A stretch of DNA of 34,336 bases from Oscillospiraceae bacterium (lineage in GTDB: Bacteria; Bacillota; Clostridia; Oscillospirales; CAG-382), in the NCBI GenBank assembly GCA_022508745.1, contig JAFLUP010000021.1, positions 1 to 34,336 on the forward strand, given 5' to 3'. The notes below the pieces were generated by a model that ran no database searches, was not told the origin of the DNA, and saw only the letters and a program-made list of their open reading frames with translations. Numbering within the stretch: the stretch's first letter is position 1; every line of letters begins with the position of its first letter. Below are positions 1-8,149 of this stretch, in pieces. The position numbers and the translations under genes are program-made.

Positions 1-842
1 GCGTTGAAGGGAGAGATGGCGGCGCCGGTGTCCCGCAGCAGGATCGCGCGAATGTAAGTGACGAACGCCGCAGGACCCGCTGCATCCGTGAAGGAAATGC
101 CGTGGTAGCTGGGGTTCGGCTCCGCGATCGGGGCATACTTGCCGCTTGCCTTCCAATCAAACATGCCGGAATCCACGATGATGCCGCCCAGCGACGTGCC
201 GTGACCGCCGATGAACTTGGTGGCGGAATGGATCACGATGTCCGCGCCATGCTCGATGGGACGGATCAGGAAGGGCGTACCGAAGGTGTTATCGATGGCG
301 AGGGGCAACCCGTGCTTGTGGGCGATCTCTGCGACGGCGTCGATATCCGGGATGTCGCTGTTGGGGTTGCCCAATGTCTCCAGATAGACCGCTTTGGTGT
401 TGGGCTGAATGGCGTTTTCCACCTCTGCGAGGTTGTGCGCGTCCACGAATGTGGTGGTAATGCCGTACTGGGCGAGGGTATGGGCAAGCAGGTTGTAGCT
501 GCCGCCGTAGATGGTTTTCTGCGCGACGATGTGATCCCCCGCCTGCGCCAACGCAAGGATGGTGTAGGTGACGGCGGCTGCGCCGGACGCCAGTGCCAGC
601 GCCGCAACGCCCCCTTCCAACGCGGCCACGCGTTTCTCCAGCACGTCCTGCGTGGAGTTGGTCAAACGCCCGTAAATATTGCCCGCGTCGGACAGATCGA
701 ACCGTGCGGTGGCGTGAGCGGAGTTGCGGAAGACGTAGGAGGTGGTCTGGTAAATCGGAACGGCTCTCGCGTCCGTCGCGGGATCCGGCTGCTCCTGCCC
801 CACGTGGAGCTGGAGGGTTTCAAAACGATATGGATTGCTCAT
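1..842 (-). CDS. metY: O-acetylhomoserine sulfhydrylase / Cys-Met metabolism PLP enzyme (3' end cut by window)
   Basis: Reverse-strand translation from ATG at 842: MSNPYRFETLQLHVGQEQPDPATDARAVPIYQTTSYVF...AIDNTFGTPFLIRPIEHGADIVIHSATKFIGGHGTSLGG; PLP-lysine motif SATKFIGGHG. Absent from the ORF track because no stop lies in the window. Confidence 0.93.
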   Translation of the reverse strand, partial: MSNPYRFETLQLHVGQEQPDPATDARAVPIYQTTSYVFRNSAHATARFDLSDAGNIYGRLTNSTQDVLEKRVAALEGGVAALALASGAAAVTYTILALAQAGDHIVAQKTIYGGSYNLLAHTLAQYGITTTFVDAHNLAEVENAIQPNTKAVYLETLGNPNSDIPDIDAVAEIAHKHGLPLAIDNTFGTPFLIRPIEHGADIVIHSATKFIGGHGTSLGGIIVDSGMFDWKASGKYAPIAEPNPSYHGISFTDAAGPAAFVTYIRAILLRDTGAAISPFN

Positions 843-997
843 GGTCAATTTCCTTTCTGTTTTTGGATGGATGTGTGGCTCTTTGGAGAAAAAGATCAGC
901 GACACATTCGTCCGAAGCGGAAATTGGCTCTGAGAAGGCGTTCAAAATAGACTTTCATGCGTGATTCCTTGCAGCTTTGGTTGCTTTTGTTGCACCC

Positions 998-1035
998 ATT
1001 ATAGCACACTTTACCTACCATGTCAATAGGTAAAG
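998..1035 (-). promoter_or_regulatory. Promoter of the metY-like gene with a 9-bp dyad over the -35 box
   Basis: Reverse strand: TTGACA (1021-1026), 17 bp, TATAAT (998-1003); perfect dyad CTTTACCTA-N9-TAGGTAAAG at 1009-1035. Confidence 0.85.
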
Positions 1036-1081
1036 AGGTCTTTTGCGTTTGTTTTTTCGGAGAAAATTTTTTCAAAACCCC

Positions 1082-1130
1082 TTGACAACCGTGTTTACAT
1101 GGTGTAAACTGTATTTACAAGTTGTAAACA
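1082..1130 (+). promoter_or_regulatory. Promoter with two tandem BlaI/MecI-type operators
   Basis: TTGACA 1082-1087, 17 bp, TAAACT 1105-1110; dyads GTTTACAtggTGTAAAC (1093-1109) and TTTACAAgTTGTAAA (1114-1128), TACA/TGTA type. Confidence 0.85.
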
Positions 1131-1147
1131 CGAAAAGAGGGATCGAC

Positions 1148-1519
1148 ATGAAAGAGATGCGTATGGGGGAGATCGAAACCCGCTTTGCGCAGATCATCTG
1201 GCAGAACGAGCCGATCACCACCGGCGAGCTGATCCGGTTGAGCGAACAGGAGCTGGGGTGGAACCGCAGCACCACTTATACCGTGCTGAAACGGCTTTGC
1301 GAGAAGGGAATCTTCCAAAACCAAAACAGCTCCATCACGTCCTTGCTTTCGGAAAGCGAGTTTTACGCCCTGCAAAGCGAGAAGTTCGTCCGGGAGACCT
1401 TCGGCGGATCGCTGCCGTCCTTTCTGGCGGCGTTTTCCAAACGCAAGCAGTTGTCGGAGGAGGAGATCGACGCCATCCGTGGGCTGATCGAGGACTTTGA
1501 GAAAGGGGAAAAGTCATGA
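1148..1519 (+). CDS. BlaI/MecI/CopY-family transcriptional repressor
   Basis: MKEMRMGEIETRFAQIIWQNEPITTGELIRLSEQELGWNRSTTYTVLKRLCEKGIF: BlaI-type winged helix. SD AAAGAGGGATCGAC before ATG 1148 (ORF track start 1043 lies upstream of the promoter). Confidence 0.9.
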   Translation: MKEMRMGEIETRFAQIIWQNEPITTGELIRLSEQELGWNRSTTYTVLKRLCEKGIFQNQNSSITSLLSESEFYALQSEKFVRETFGGSLPSFLAAFSKRKQLSEEEIDAIRGLIEDFEKGEKS

Positions 1520-2925
1520 CGGCGGACGCGTTCTTTCTGCTCCTGCTGCACCGCAGCCTTGCGGCGAGCTGGCTGATCCTTGCGCTTCTGTTGTTTCGTC
1601 CGTTCCTTCGCAGGGTGTCCCGCTCCCTTTGCTGTGCCATGTGGGGGTTGGTGGCGTTTCGGCTGCTTTGCCCGTTCTCTTTTGAGAGCGCGTTCAGCCT
1701 GCTCCCCGGATCGGGAGCGCTTGCCGAGGCGGAAACTGCGACAGCGTTCCCGGGGCAGGAGCTGGTGAAGGTCGCCGCGGCGATCTGGCTGGCGGGCGTC
1801 CTGCTGCTCGGGCTGTATACGGTCGGCTCCTATTGGCACCTTCGGTATCTGGTGCAGGAAGCCGTGAAAAAGGAGGACGGCGTCTGGCTGTGTGACCGGA
1901 TCGACACGCCGTTTATCCTGGGCGTGTTCCGCCCGCGTATCCTGCTGCCGTTTTCCATGGATGCGGAGGATATTCCGTATGTGCTGGCGCATGAACGGGC
2001 GCATCTGGCGCGGCGTGACCATTGGCGCAAGCCCATCGCCTTCGCGCTGCTCACTGTTTTCTGGTTCCAGCCGGTGCTGTGGATCGCCTATGTGCTGCTG
2101 GGCAGGGATATTGAGTTCGCCTGCGACGAGCGCACCGTCCGCGCGTTGGGCGGGGACGACGAAAGCAAGGCGCGATACGCCAAAGCGCTGCTTCGGGGAA
2201 GCGTTCCCCGCGTGATCGCCGCGAAGCTGTACTGCCCGTTGGCGTTCGGCGGCTTGCAGACCAGACAGCGGGTGCAGTCCGTGTTGAACTATCGTAAGCC
2301 CGCCATGGCGCTGCTGCTTGCCGCCGCCGTGGTCTGTATCTCCGTCGCCGTCTGCTTTTTGACCGACCCGAAGGGAGGCGAAGTGCCGGAAGTCGTGTTA
2401 CCGGAACCGGATTCCGTTCTGGAAGCGTCGGACGAGCCGGCGGGAGAACCGCCTGCCGAATCGCCGAAGCCGAATCCTGTGCAAGTGACAGTGCAGCCCG
2501 GAAAGGAAGTTTTGCAGTCCGAGATTCGGCAGTCAATCGAAAGCAGTGATCTTTCCAACAGGAAAAAGGAGCAATTTTATACTTGCCTTTCCCATATGCG
2601 GATCGAGTTCTTTGACGAAAAAAAGCCGTATATGGCGGTAATCGAAAATACGGGCGATGCTGACGGGTCGATCACGTTTTGGGTACGATATATGACATAT
2701 GATCAAGATGTGCTTGCGCTACCCGTTAGTTCAGAGACAGACTTTTTCGTTGATGTGAAAATCGTAACAATTTTGCTTCCGGCGGGTGAAACGGTGTTCT
2801 ATACATTTGATCCCGGATATGAATACACTGCAAGACATGTAGTGGTCGCGGGAGTATCCTATGCGGAGCTTTCTGTGACTGATTACGGACTTACGGACGA
2901 AACGCAGAAGTTATACAAGGGATGA
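1516..2925 (+). CDS. M56-family (BlaR1/MecR1-like) membrane metallopeptidase antirepressor with a non-penicillin-binding C-terminal domain
   Basis: ATGA overlap with blaI-like gene; several TM segments; zinc motif HERAH plus FACDE; TM, Pro/Glu-rich linker, then C-terminal domain with VIENTGDADGSIT and LPAGETVFYTFDPGY. Confidence 0.88.
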   Translation: MTADAFFLLLLHRSLAASWLILALLLFRPFLRRVSRSLCCAMWGLVAFRLLCPFSFESAFSLLPGSGALAEAETATAFPGQELVKVAAAIWLAGVLLLGLYTVGSYWHLRYLVQEAVKKEDGVWLCDRIDTPFILGVFRPRILLPFSMDAEDIPYVLAHERAHLARRDHWRKPIAFALLTVFWFQPVLWIAYVLLGRDIEFACDERTVRALGGDDESKARYAKALLRGSVPRVIAAKLYCPLAFGGLQTRQRVQSVLNYRKPAMALLLAAAVVCISVAVCFLTDPKGGEVPEVVLPEPDSVLEASDEPAGEPPAESPKPNPVQVTVQPGKEVLQSEIRQSIESSDLSNRKKEQFYTCLSHMRIEFFDEKKPYMAVIENTGDADGSITFWVRYMTYDQDVLALPVSSETDFFVDVKIVTILLPAGETVFYTFDPGYEYTARHVVVAGVSYAELSVTDYGLTDETQKLYKG

Positions 2926-3062
2926 TTGATCAATGAAACGGAATCAGGCACAAGTCGAGCCGGTAACGGTACGGAAAAAGGGGTCTTTATGCCGCAGGGG
3001 GATACTCTAACTTAATTTGAGCTTGTGTTTTCGATTCGAGCAAAACGAAAGGAGGAAACCAT

Positions 3063-3725
3063 ATGAAAAGAACATTTGGCATTGTTCTTGCGTTCATCTT
3101 GGCGCTGACAATGAGCGCGGTCGTACTGGCGGAAGGATTGTCCGTCGAGAAAACGGAAGCTGTTACAGAAACCACGGAAATCGTTGCCGAAACCACGGAA
3201 ATCGTCGCCGAAACCACGGATACGGAGGCAAGCGAAGAAGTGGTCGAGGAAGAGAGCGTCACAGAAGCAGAGGAGGAATCTCTTACCGAAGCAAGTACCG
3301 ATCCTGCACTCTCGGAGGAGTATAGGTTGTTCCTTTACTGCCTGGATCACTTCCATTCAACGATGTGGCCGGGTCAGGAAGACGACCGCTGTACGCTTGT
3401 GATTGAAAACCGGGGAGAAGCAGACGGAACAATCACGGTATTTGCAAATTATGGATATGACAGTTGGTACGAGACAGGCGAACTGGAAGATCGAGAGTTT
3501 GCAAGTTACGGAGCGGAAATTGTTACAATTTCCCTTCCGGCGGGAGAAAAAACGTCCTATACTTTTGATCCGGGGTACTGGTACAACAGTATGGGATATG
3601 CGATTATCGGTGCGTCATATGAAGACATTTCCTATATGAAAGCCATAGAAGGCCCGGTAGTCAACAATCTAACGCTGGAAGAATATTTGGCACAATGCAC
3701 ACACCATGAGCTTGTTATCAAATAG
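3063..3725 (+). CDS. Secreted protein with acidic repeat linker and the same C-terminal domain as the upstream M56 protein
   Basis: SD AAAGGAGG; signal peptide MKRTFGIVLAFILALTMSAVVLAEG; T/E-rich repeats; VIENRGEADGTIT, EIVTISLPAGEKTSYTFDPGY. Confidence 0.85.
   Translation: MKRTFGIVLAFILALTMSAVVLAEGLSVEKTEAVTETTEIVAETTEIVAETTDTEASEEVVEEESVTEAEEESLTEASTDPALSEEYRLFLYCLDHFHSTMWPGQEDDRCTLVIENRGEADGTITVFANYGYDSWYETGELEDREFASYGAEIVTISLPAGEKTSYTFDPGYWYNSMGYAIIGASYEDISYMKAIEGPVVNNLTLEEYLAQCTHHELVIK
3168..3224 (+). repeat. In-frame 21-bp tandem repeat (about 2.7 copies)
   Basis: gaaaccacggaaatcgttgcc / gaaaccacggaaatcgtcgcc / gaaaccacggatacg, encoding ETTEIVA repeats. Confidence 0.8.
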
Positions 3726-3790
3726 AACGTTTCAATCGCTCATGCGATAGTCGTTATTCCCGCTTTCTGCGGCGAACGGGGGGAAAGACA

Positions 3791-3828
3791 AATGAGGAAG
3801 TCACTTTGGGGTGCTTCCTCATTTTTTT
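3791..3828 (+). terminator. Rho-independent terminator of the secreted-protein operon
   Basis: AATGAGGAAG (3791-3800) / CTTCCTCATT (3814-3823) followed by a T run. Confidence 0.8.
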
Positions 3829-3844
3829 GTTTGCATACGGGGTT

Positions 3845-3893
3845 CCGGGGGAATGATTCCCCGGCAGGGGCAAACGGGGGGCGGCGCCCCCGT
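3845..3893. repeat. Pair of GC-rich inverted repeats in a convergent intergenic region
   Basis: CCGGGGgaatgattCCCCGG (3845-3864) and ACGGGGGgcggcgCCCCCGT (3874-3893). Confidence 0.6.
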
Positions 3894-3901
3894 GAAATCC
3901 C

Positions 3902-4696
3902 TCACCCCAGCGCTACGTCCAGCAGCATCATAAGGGCAAAGCCGAGTGCGATGCTGACGGTGCCGACCGCCGCGTCCTTGCCGGTGCGGTCGCCCGCCTG
4001 CGCCTCCGGGATCAGCTCCTGCACGGTGACGTACACCATGGTGCCGGCGGCGAAGGAGAGAATGTAGGGCAGGATGGGAGTGATCAGCGAGGCGAGCGCC
4101 AGCGTGACCAGCGCGCCGAGGGGTTCCACTACGCCGGAGAGGAAGCCGCGCAGAAAGGCTCTGTGACGGGTATATCCGTCCGAGAGAAGCGGCATGGAGA
4201 TGATGGCGCCCTCCGGGACGTTCTGGATGGCGATGCCGATGGCGAGGGCGAAAGCGCCTGCGGCGGAGATGGCGGTGCTGTCCGCGGCGAATCCCGCGAA
4301 GATGACTCCCACCGCCATGCCCTCCGGGATGTTGTGCAGGGTGACGGCGAAGAGCAGCAGGGAAGTCTTGCGGTTGCCGGCAGGGAGAGCGCCTTCACAC
4401 TTCTTGCGCAGGACCGGGGCGAGGGCGTCCAGCGCCAGCAGGAACCCTACGCCGAGGAAGAAGCCTACCACCGAGGGGATCCACCCGGCGACGCCCTGTC
4501 CCTCCGCCATGTCGATGGCAGGCAGCAGGAGCGACCAAACGGAAGCGGCGAGCATGACGCCCGCGGCGAAGCCTAAAAGCGCTTTGCTGAGGATGACCCC
4601 CGGCTGGCGCTTGAGTACAAAGACGGCGGCGGCGCCCAGCGTGGTGCCCGCCAGCGGGATGAGGATTCCCAATGCGATTTGCAGAGTGACGTACAT
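3902..4696 (-). CDS. ZIP-family metal transporter
   Basis: MYVTLQIALGILIPLAGTTLGAAAVF...; LHNIPEGMAVG and IQNVPEGAIISMPL motifs of ZIP TM4/TM5. Start at 4696 has an AAAGGA SD; the ORF-track N-extension to 4759 looks non-coding. Confidence 0.92.
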   Translation of the reverse strand: MYVTLQIALGILIPLAGTTLGAAAVFVLKRQPGVILSKALLGFAAGVMLAASVWSLLLPAIDMAEGQGVAGWIPSVVGFFLGVGFLLALDALAPVLRKKCEGALPAGNRKTSLLLFAVTLHNIPEGMAVGVIFAGFAADSTAISAAGAFALAIGIAIQNVPEGAIISMPLLSDGYTRHRAFLRGFLSGVVEPLGALVTLALASLITPILPYILSFAAGTMVYVTVQELIPEAQAGDRTGKDAAVGTVSIALGFALMMLLDVALG

Positions 4697-4781
4697 GAAA
4701 AAACGTTCGTTCCTTTCGTTTTTGCTTTCTGTCTGTTCCCTTGTTTTCAGAATATGCAAAACCTGTCGGAAACGAAAGAAA

Positions 4782-4818
4782 AATGACCCTACGCCGAAAA
4801 AATCAGCGTAAGGTCATT
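4782..4818 (-). terminator. Terminator of the trxA operon
   Basis: Reverse strand AATGACCTTACGCTGATTTTTTCGGCGTAGGGTCATTTTT. Confidence 0.7.
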
Positions 4819-4835
4819 GTTTTTTGTAACAGAGC

Positions 4836-5147
4836 TTACAATCCCAGCTCCCCGAGAAGCTCTTCCTTCGGCGCGTAGCCGACGGATTTGGCGATGACTT
4901 CGCCGTTCTTGACGAGCAGCACCGTCGGGATGCTGGCGATGCCGTACTGCACGGCGAGAGCGCCTTCCTCGTCCACATTTACCTTGCAGACCTTCCATTC
5001 CGGGTGCTCGTCGGCAATTTCCGAGATGATGGGCGCCAGCATCTTGCAGGGACCGCACCAGGAGGCCCAGAAGTCGATCAGCACCGGTTTGTCGCTGCGC
5101 AGCGCTTCCGCTTGAAAGTTGGATTCCGTCAGTTTGATTTCCGCCAT
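4836..5147 (-). CDS. trxA: Thioredoxin
   Basis: MAEIKLTESNFQAEALRSDKPVLIDFWASWCGPCKMLAPIISEIADEHPEWKVCKVNVDEE...; WCGPC active site, cis-Pro IPTVLL. Confidence 0.97.
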   Translation of the reverse strand: MAEIKLTESNFQAEALRSDKPVLIDFWASWCGPCKMLAPIISEIADEHPEWKVCKVNVDEEGALAVQYGIASIPTVLLVKNGEVIAKSVGYAPKEELLGELGL

Positions 5148-5176
5148 GGTTGCGTACCGTTCCTTTCGTTGGTGGT

Positions 5177-5374
5177 CTATTTTTCCTTGTAGTAAAGCAT
5201 GCAGTGGCAGTAGCCCTCGAAGTCCGGATCCGCGATCTGCTCCCGGAATTCCTTGCACATACATTTGATGTCCTCGCTCTTGCCGATCCGGCAGGGACAG
5301 TAGCCGCCTTTCTGCTTGAGCCCTTCCTTGACGGTGCGGACGATCTCCTCGTCCTCGTTGAGACGGATTTTCAT
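5177..5374 (-). CDS. Ferredoxin:thioredoxin reductase catalytic-subunit-like protein
   Basis: 65 aa with CPC..CMC..CHC cysteine pattern (GGYCPCRIGKSEDIKCMCKEFREQIADPDFEGYCHCMLYYKEK); directly upstream of trxA on the same strand. Confidence 0.88.
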   Translation of the reverse strand: MKIRLNEDEEIVRTVKEGLKQKGGYCPCRIGKSEDIKCMCKEFREQIADPDFEGYCHCMLYYKEK

Positions 5375-5451
5375 GGAACATCAACCCTTTCTGTTGTTAT
5401 TATAACATGAAAAATGTGAAAAGCAAGGGGGAATGAGGCGAATGGATCCAA

Positions 5452-5484
5452 AAAAGGGGCTGTCGTTGCACAACAGCCCCTTTT
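5452..5484 (-). terminator. adhE terminator (symmetrical)
   Basis: AAAAGGGGCTGT (5452-5463) / ACAGCCCCTTTT (5473-5484). Confidence 0.8.
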
Positions 5485-5488
5485 GCTT

Positions 5489-8083
5489 TTACTTGCCGTA
5501 GTAAGCGTCCAGATACATCTGCTTGATCTCGCTCATGAGCGGGTAGCGCGGGTTCGCGCCGGTGCACTGGTCGTCAAACGCCTGCTCCACCATCTCGTCC
5601 AGACGGGCGAGGAAGTCCTGTTCGTCGATACCGTATTCTTGAATGGACTTCTTGATGCCGACTTTGGCTTTGAGCTCTTCCAGCTTGGCGATCAGCTTTT
5701 CCAGCTTCTCTTCGTCATTCTTGCCGGAAAGCCCCAGCGCTTCCGCCACTTCCGCGTAACGGCGGAGGGTGTGCGGGTGGTCATACTGCGGGAAGGTGCC
5801 CATCTTCGTGGGGACTTCCGCAGCGTTGAACCGCAGGACATAAGGCAGCATCAGTGCATTGGCGACGCCGTGGGGCAGGTGATGGAAGGAGCCCAGCTTG
5901 TGCGCCATGGAGTGGCAGACGCCCAGGAAGGCGTTGGCGAACGCCATACCTGCCATGGTGGCGGCGTTGGCCATCTTCTCGCGGGCGAGCGGGTCGTTGG
6001 GACCGTTGTCGTACGCCTTGGGCAGATACTCGAAGATCATCTGCAAAGCGCGGAGCGCGAGACCGTCCGTGTAGTCGGTCGCCATGATGGAGGCGTATGC
6101 TTCCAGCGCGTGGGAGACCGCGTCGATACCGGAAGCGGCGGTCAGACCCTTCGGCGCGTTCATCATCATGTCCGCGTCCACGATGGCCATGTCAGGCATC
6201 AGCTCGTAATCCGCCAGCGGATACTTGGTAGAACCGTCGGTGATGACGGCGAAGGGGGTCACCTCAGAGCCGGTACCGGCGGAGGTGGGGATAGCGATGA
6301 AGTATGCCTTTTCGCCCATCTTCGGGAAGGTGTAGACGCGCTTGCGGATATCCATGAAGCGCATGGCCATGTCCTGGAAGTCCGCTTCCGGATGCTCGTA
6401 AAGCACCCACATGATCTTCGCCGCGTCCATGGCGGAGCCGCCGCCGATGGCGATGATGACGTCCGGCTCGAAGGCGAGCATCTGCTTGACACCCTCCTGT
6501 GCGCATTGCAGCGTGGGATCCGGCTCCACGTTGTAGAACGTGGTGTGGGTGATGTGCATTTCGTCCAGCTTTGCGGTGATGGGCTTGGTATAGCCGTTCT
6601 TATAAAGGAAGGTATCCGTGACGATGAACGCCTTCTTTTTGTGCAGGACCGTGCCGACTTCGTCCAGCGCCACCGGCAGACAGCCCTTCTTGATATATAC
6701 CTTTTCGGGAGCGCGGAACCAGAGCATATTTTCTCTCCTCTCGGCGACGGTCTTGATGTTCAGCAGGTGCTTGACCCCAACGTTTTCGGAGACGGAGTTG
6801 CCGCCCCACGAGCCGCAGCCCAACGTCAGCGACGGAGCCAGCTTGAAGTTGTAAATGTCGCCGATGCCGCCCTGGGAGGAGGGAGTGTTGACCACGATAC
6901 GGCAGGTCTTCATGCGGTGCGCGAAGGCTTCCAGCTTTTCCTTCTGGGTCAGTGTGTCCAGATAGACGGAAGCGGTGTGACCGTAGCCGCCGTCCTGGAT
7001 GAGGCGATCCGCCTTCTTCATGGCGTCCTCAAAGTCCTTGGCGCGGTACATGGCAAGAACAGGGGAGAGTTTCTCGTGCGCGAAGGCTTCGGAGGGCTCC
7101 ACGCTGGTGACTTCACCGATGAGCAGCTTGGTGCCTGCCGGCACTTCGATGCCCGCCATCTTGGCGATGGTCTCCGCCGTTTGACCGACGATGCCTGCGT
7201 TCAGCTTGCCGCCGGGCAGGATGGTCTCCCGCACAGCATTCAGGTTCTTCTTGGGAATGATATAACCGCCGCGTGCGACAAATTCCGCACGGACCGCTTC
7301 ATATACGCTGTCCAGCACGATCACGGATTGCTCGGAAGCGCAGATCATGCCGTTATCGAAGGTTTTGGAATGGATGATGGAGTTGACGGCCAGCACGATG
7401 TTTGCGCTGTCGTCGATGACCGCGGGAACGTTGCCCGCGCCCACGCCCACTGCCGGCTTGCCGCTGGAGTAAGCGGATTTGACCATACCGGGGCCGCCGG
7501 TAGCGAGGATCAGATCGGATTCCTTCATGACCATGGTGGTCAGCTCCAGACTGGGTTCGTCGATCCACGCGATGAGCCCTTCGGGCGCGCCCGCCTTGAC
7601 CGCCGCATCCAGAACGATCTTTGCCGCGGCGATGGTGGAAGCCTTCGCGCGGGGATGGGGGCTGATGATGATGCCGTTACGGGTCTTCAGCGCCAGCAGG
7701 CACTTGAAGATGGCCGTGGAAGTGGGGTTGGTGGTGGGGATGACTGCGCTGAGGATGCCCACCGGCTCCGCGATGACCTTGGTCCCGAAGGCCGCGTCCT
7801 CTTCAATCACGCCGCAGGTCTTGACAGACTTGTAGGCATTGTAGATATACTCGGACGCGTAGTTGTTCTTGATGACCTTGTCTTCTACACAGCCCATGCC
7901 CGTCTCCTCAACCGCCATCTTGGCGAGGGGCAGCCTGGCTTTGTTTGCGGCAAGAGCGGCAGCCTTGAAGATGGCGTCCACCTGCTCCTGTTCGAAGGTG
8001 CCGTACGTTTGCTGGGCATTGCGAACCCTCGCAAGGGCTTCGCACAGCGTTTCCGGCGAGTTCACAATTCGATCCGTTTTCAT
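5489..8083 (-). CDS. adhE: Bifunctional acetaldehyde-CoA/alcohol dehydrogenase
   Basis: N-terminal aldehyde dehydrogenase and C-terminal Fe-ADH domains (GGGSAMDAAK, GVCHSMAHKLGSFHHLPHGVANA). Start MKTDRIV at 8083 preceded by GGAGA; ORF track begins at 8116. Confidence 0.97.
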   Translation of the reverse strand: MKTDRIVNSPETLCEALARVRNAQQTYGTFEQEQVDAIFKAAALAANKARLPLAKMAVEETGMGCVEDKVIKNNYASEYIYNAYKSVKTCGVIEEDAAFGTKVIAEPVGILSAVIPTTNPTSTAIFKCLLALKTRNGIIISPHPRAKASTIAAAKIVLDAAVKAGAPEGLIAWIDEPSLELTTMVMKESDLILATGGPGMVKSAYSSGKPAVGVGAGNVPAVIDDSANIVLAVNSIIHSKTFDNGMICASEQSVIVLDSVYEAVRAEFVARGGYIIPKKNLNAVRETILPGGKLNAGIVGQTAETIAKMAGIEVPAGTKLLIGEVTSVEPSEAFAHEKLSPVLAMYRAKDFEDAMKKADRLIQDGGYGHTASVYLDTLTQKEKLEAFAHRMKTCRIVVNTPSSQGGIGDIYNFKLAPSLTLGCGSWGGNSVSENVGVKHLLNIKTVAERRENMLWFRAPEKVYIKKGCLPVALDEVGTVLHKKKAFIVTDTFLYKNGYTKPITAKLDEMHITHTTFYNVEPDPTLQCAQEGVKQMLAFEPDVIIAIGGGSAMDAAKIMWVLYEHPEADFQDMAMRFMDIRKRVYTFPKMGEKAYFIAIPTSAGTGSEVTPFAVITDGSTKYPLADYELMPDMAIVDADMMMNAPKGLTAASGIDAVSHALEAYASIMATDYTDGLALRALQMIFEYLPKAYDNGPNDPLAREKMANAATMAGMAFANAFLGVCHSMAHKLGSFHHLPHGVANALMLPYVLRFNAAEVPTKMGTFPQYDHPHTLRRYAEVAEALGLSGKNDEEKLEKLIAKLEELKAKVGIKKSIQEYGIDEQDFLARLDEMVEQAFDDQCTGANPRYPLMSEIKQMYLDAYYGK

Positions 8084-8149
8084 GTGTTTGTCTCCATTTA
8101 GTTTTTTGGTTGACACAAAATACGACAGGATATTCCTGATTACAATACT

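Noticed and set aside
102-950. 282-aa plus-strand ORF
   Set aside because: Antisense to the metY-like gene, whose reading frame is unmistakable on the minus strand.
5483-8101. 872-aa plus-strand ORF
   Set aside because: Exact antisense shadow of adhE; sequence is low-complexity His/Arg/Gly/Val-rich with no family motif. Long antisense ORFs are expected with this codon bias.
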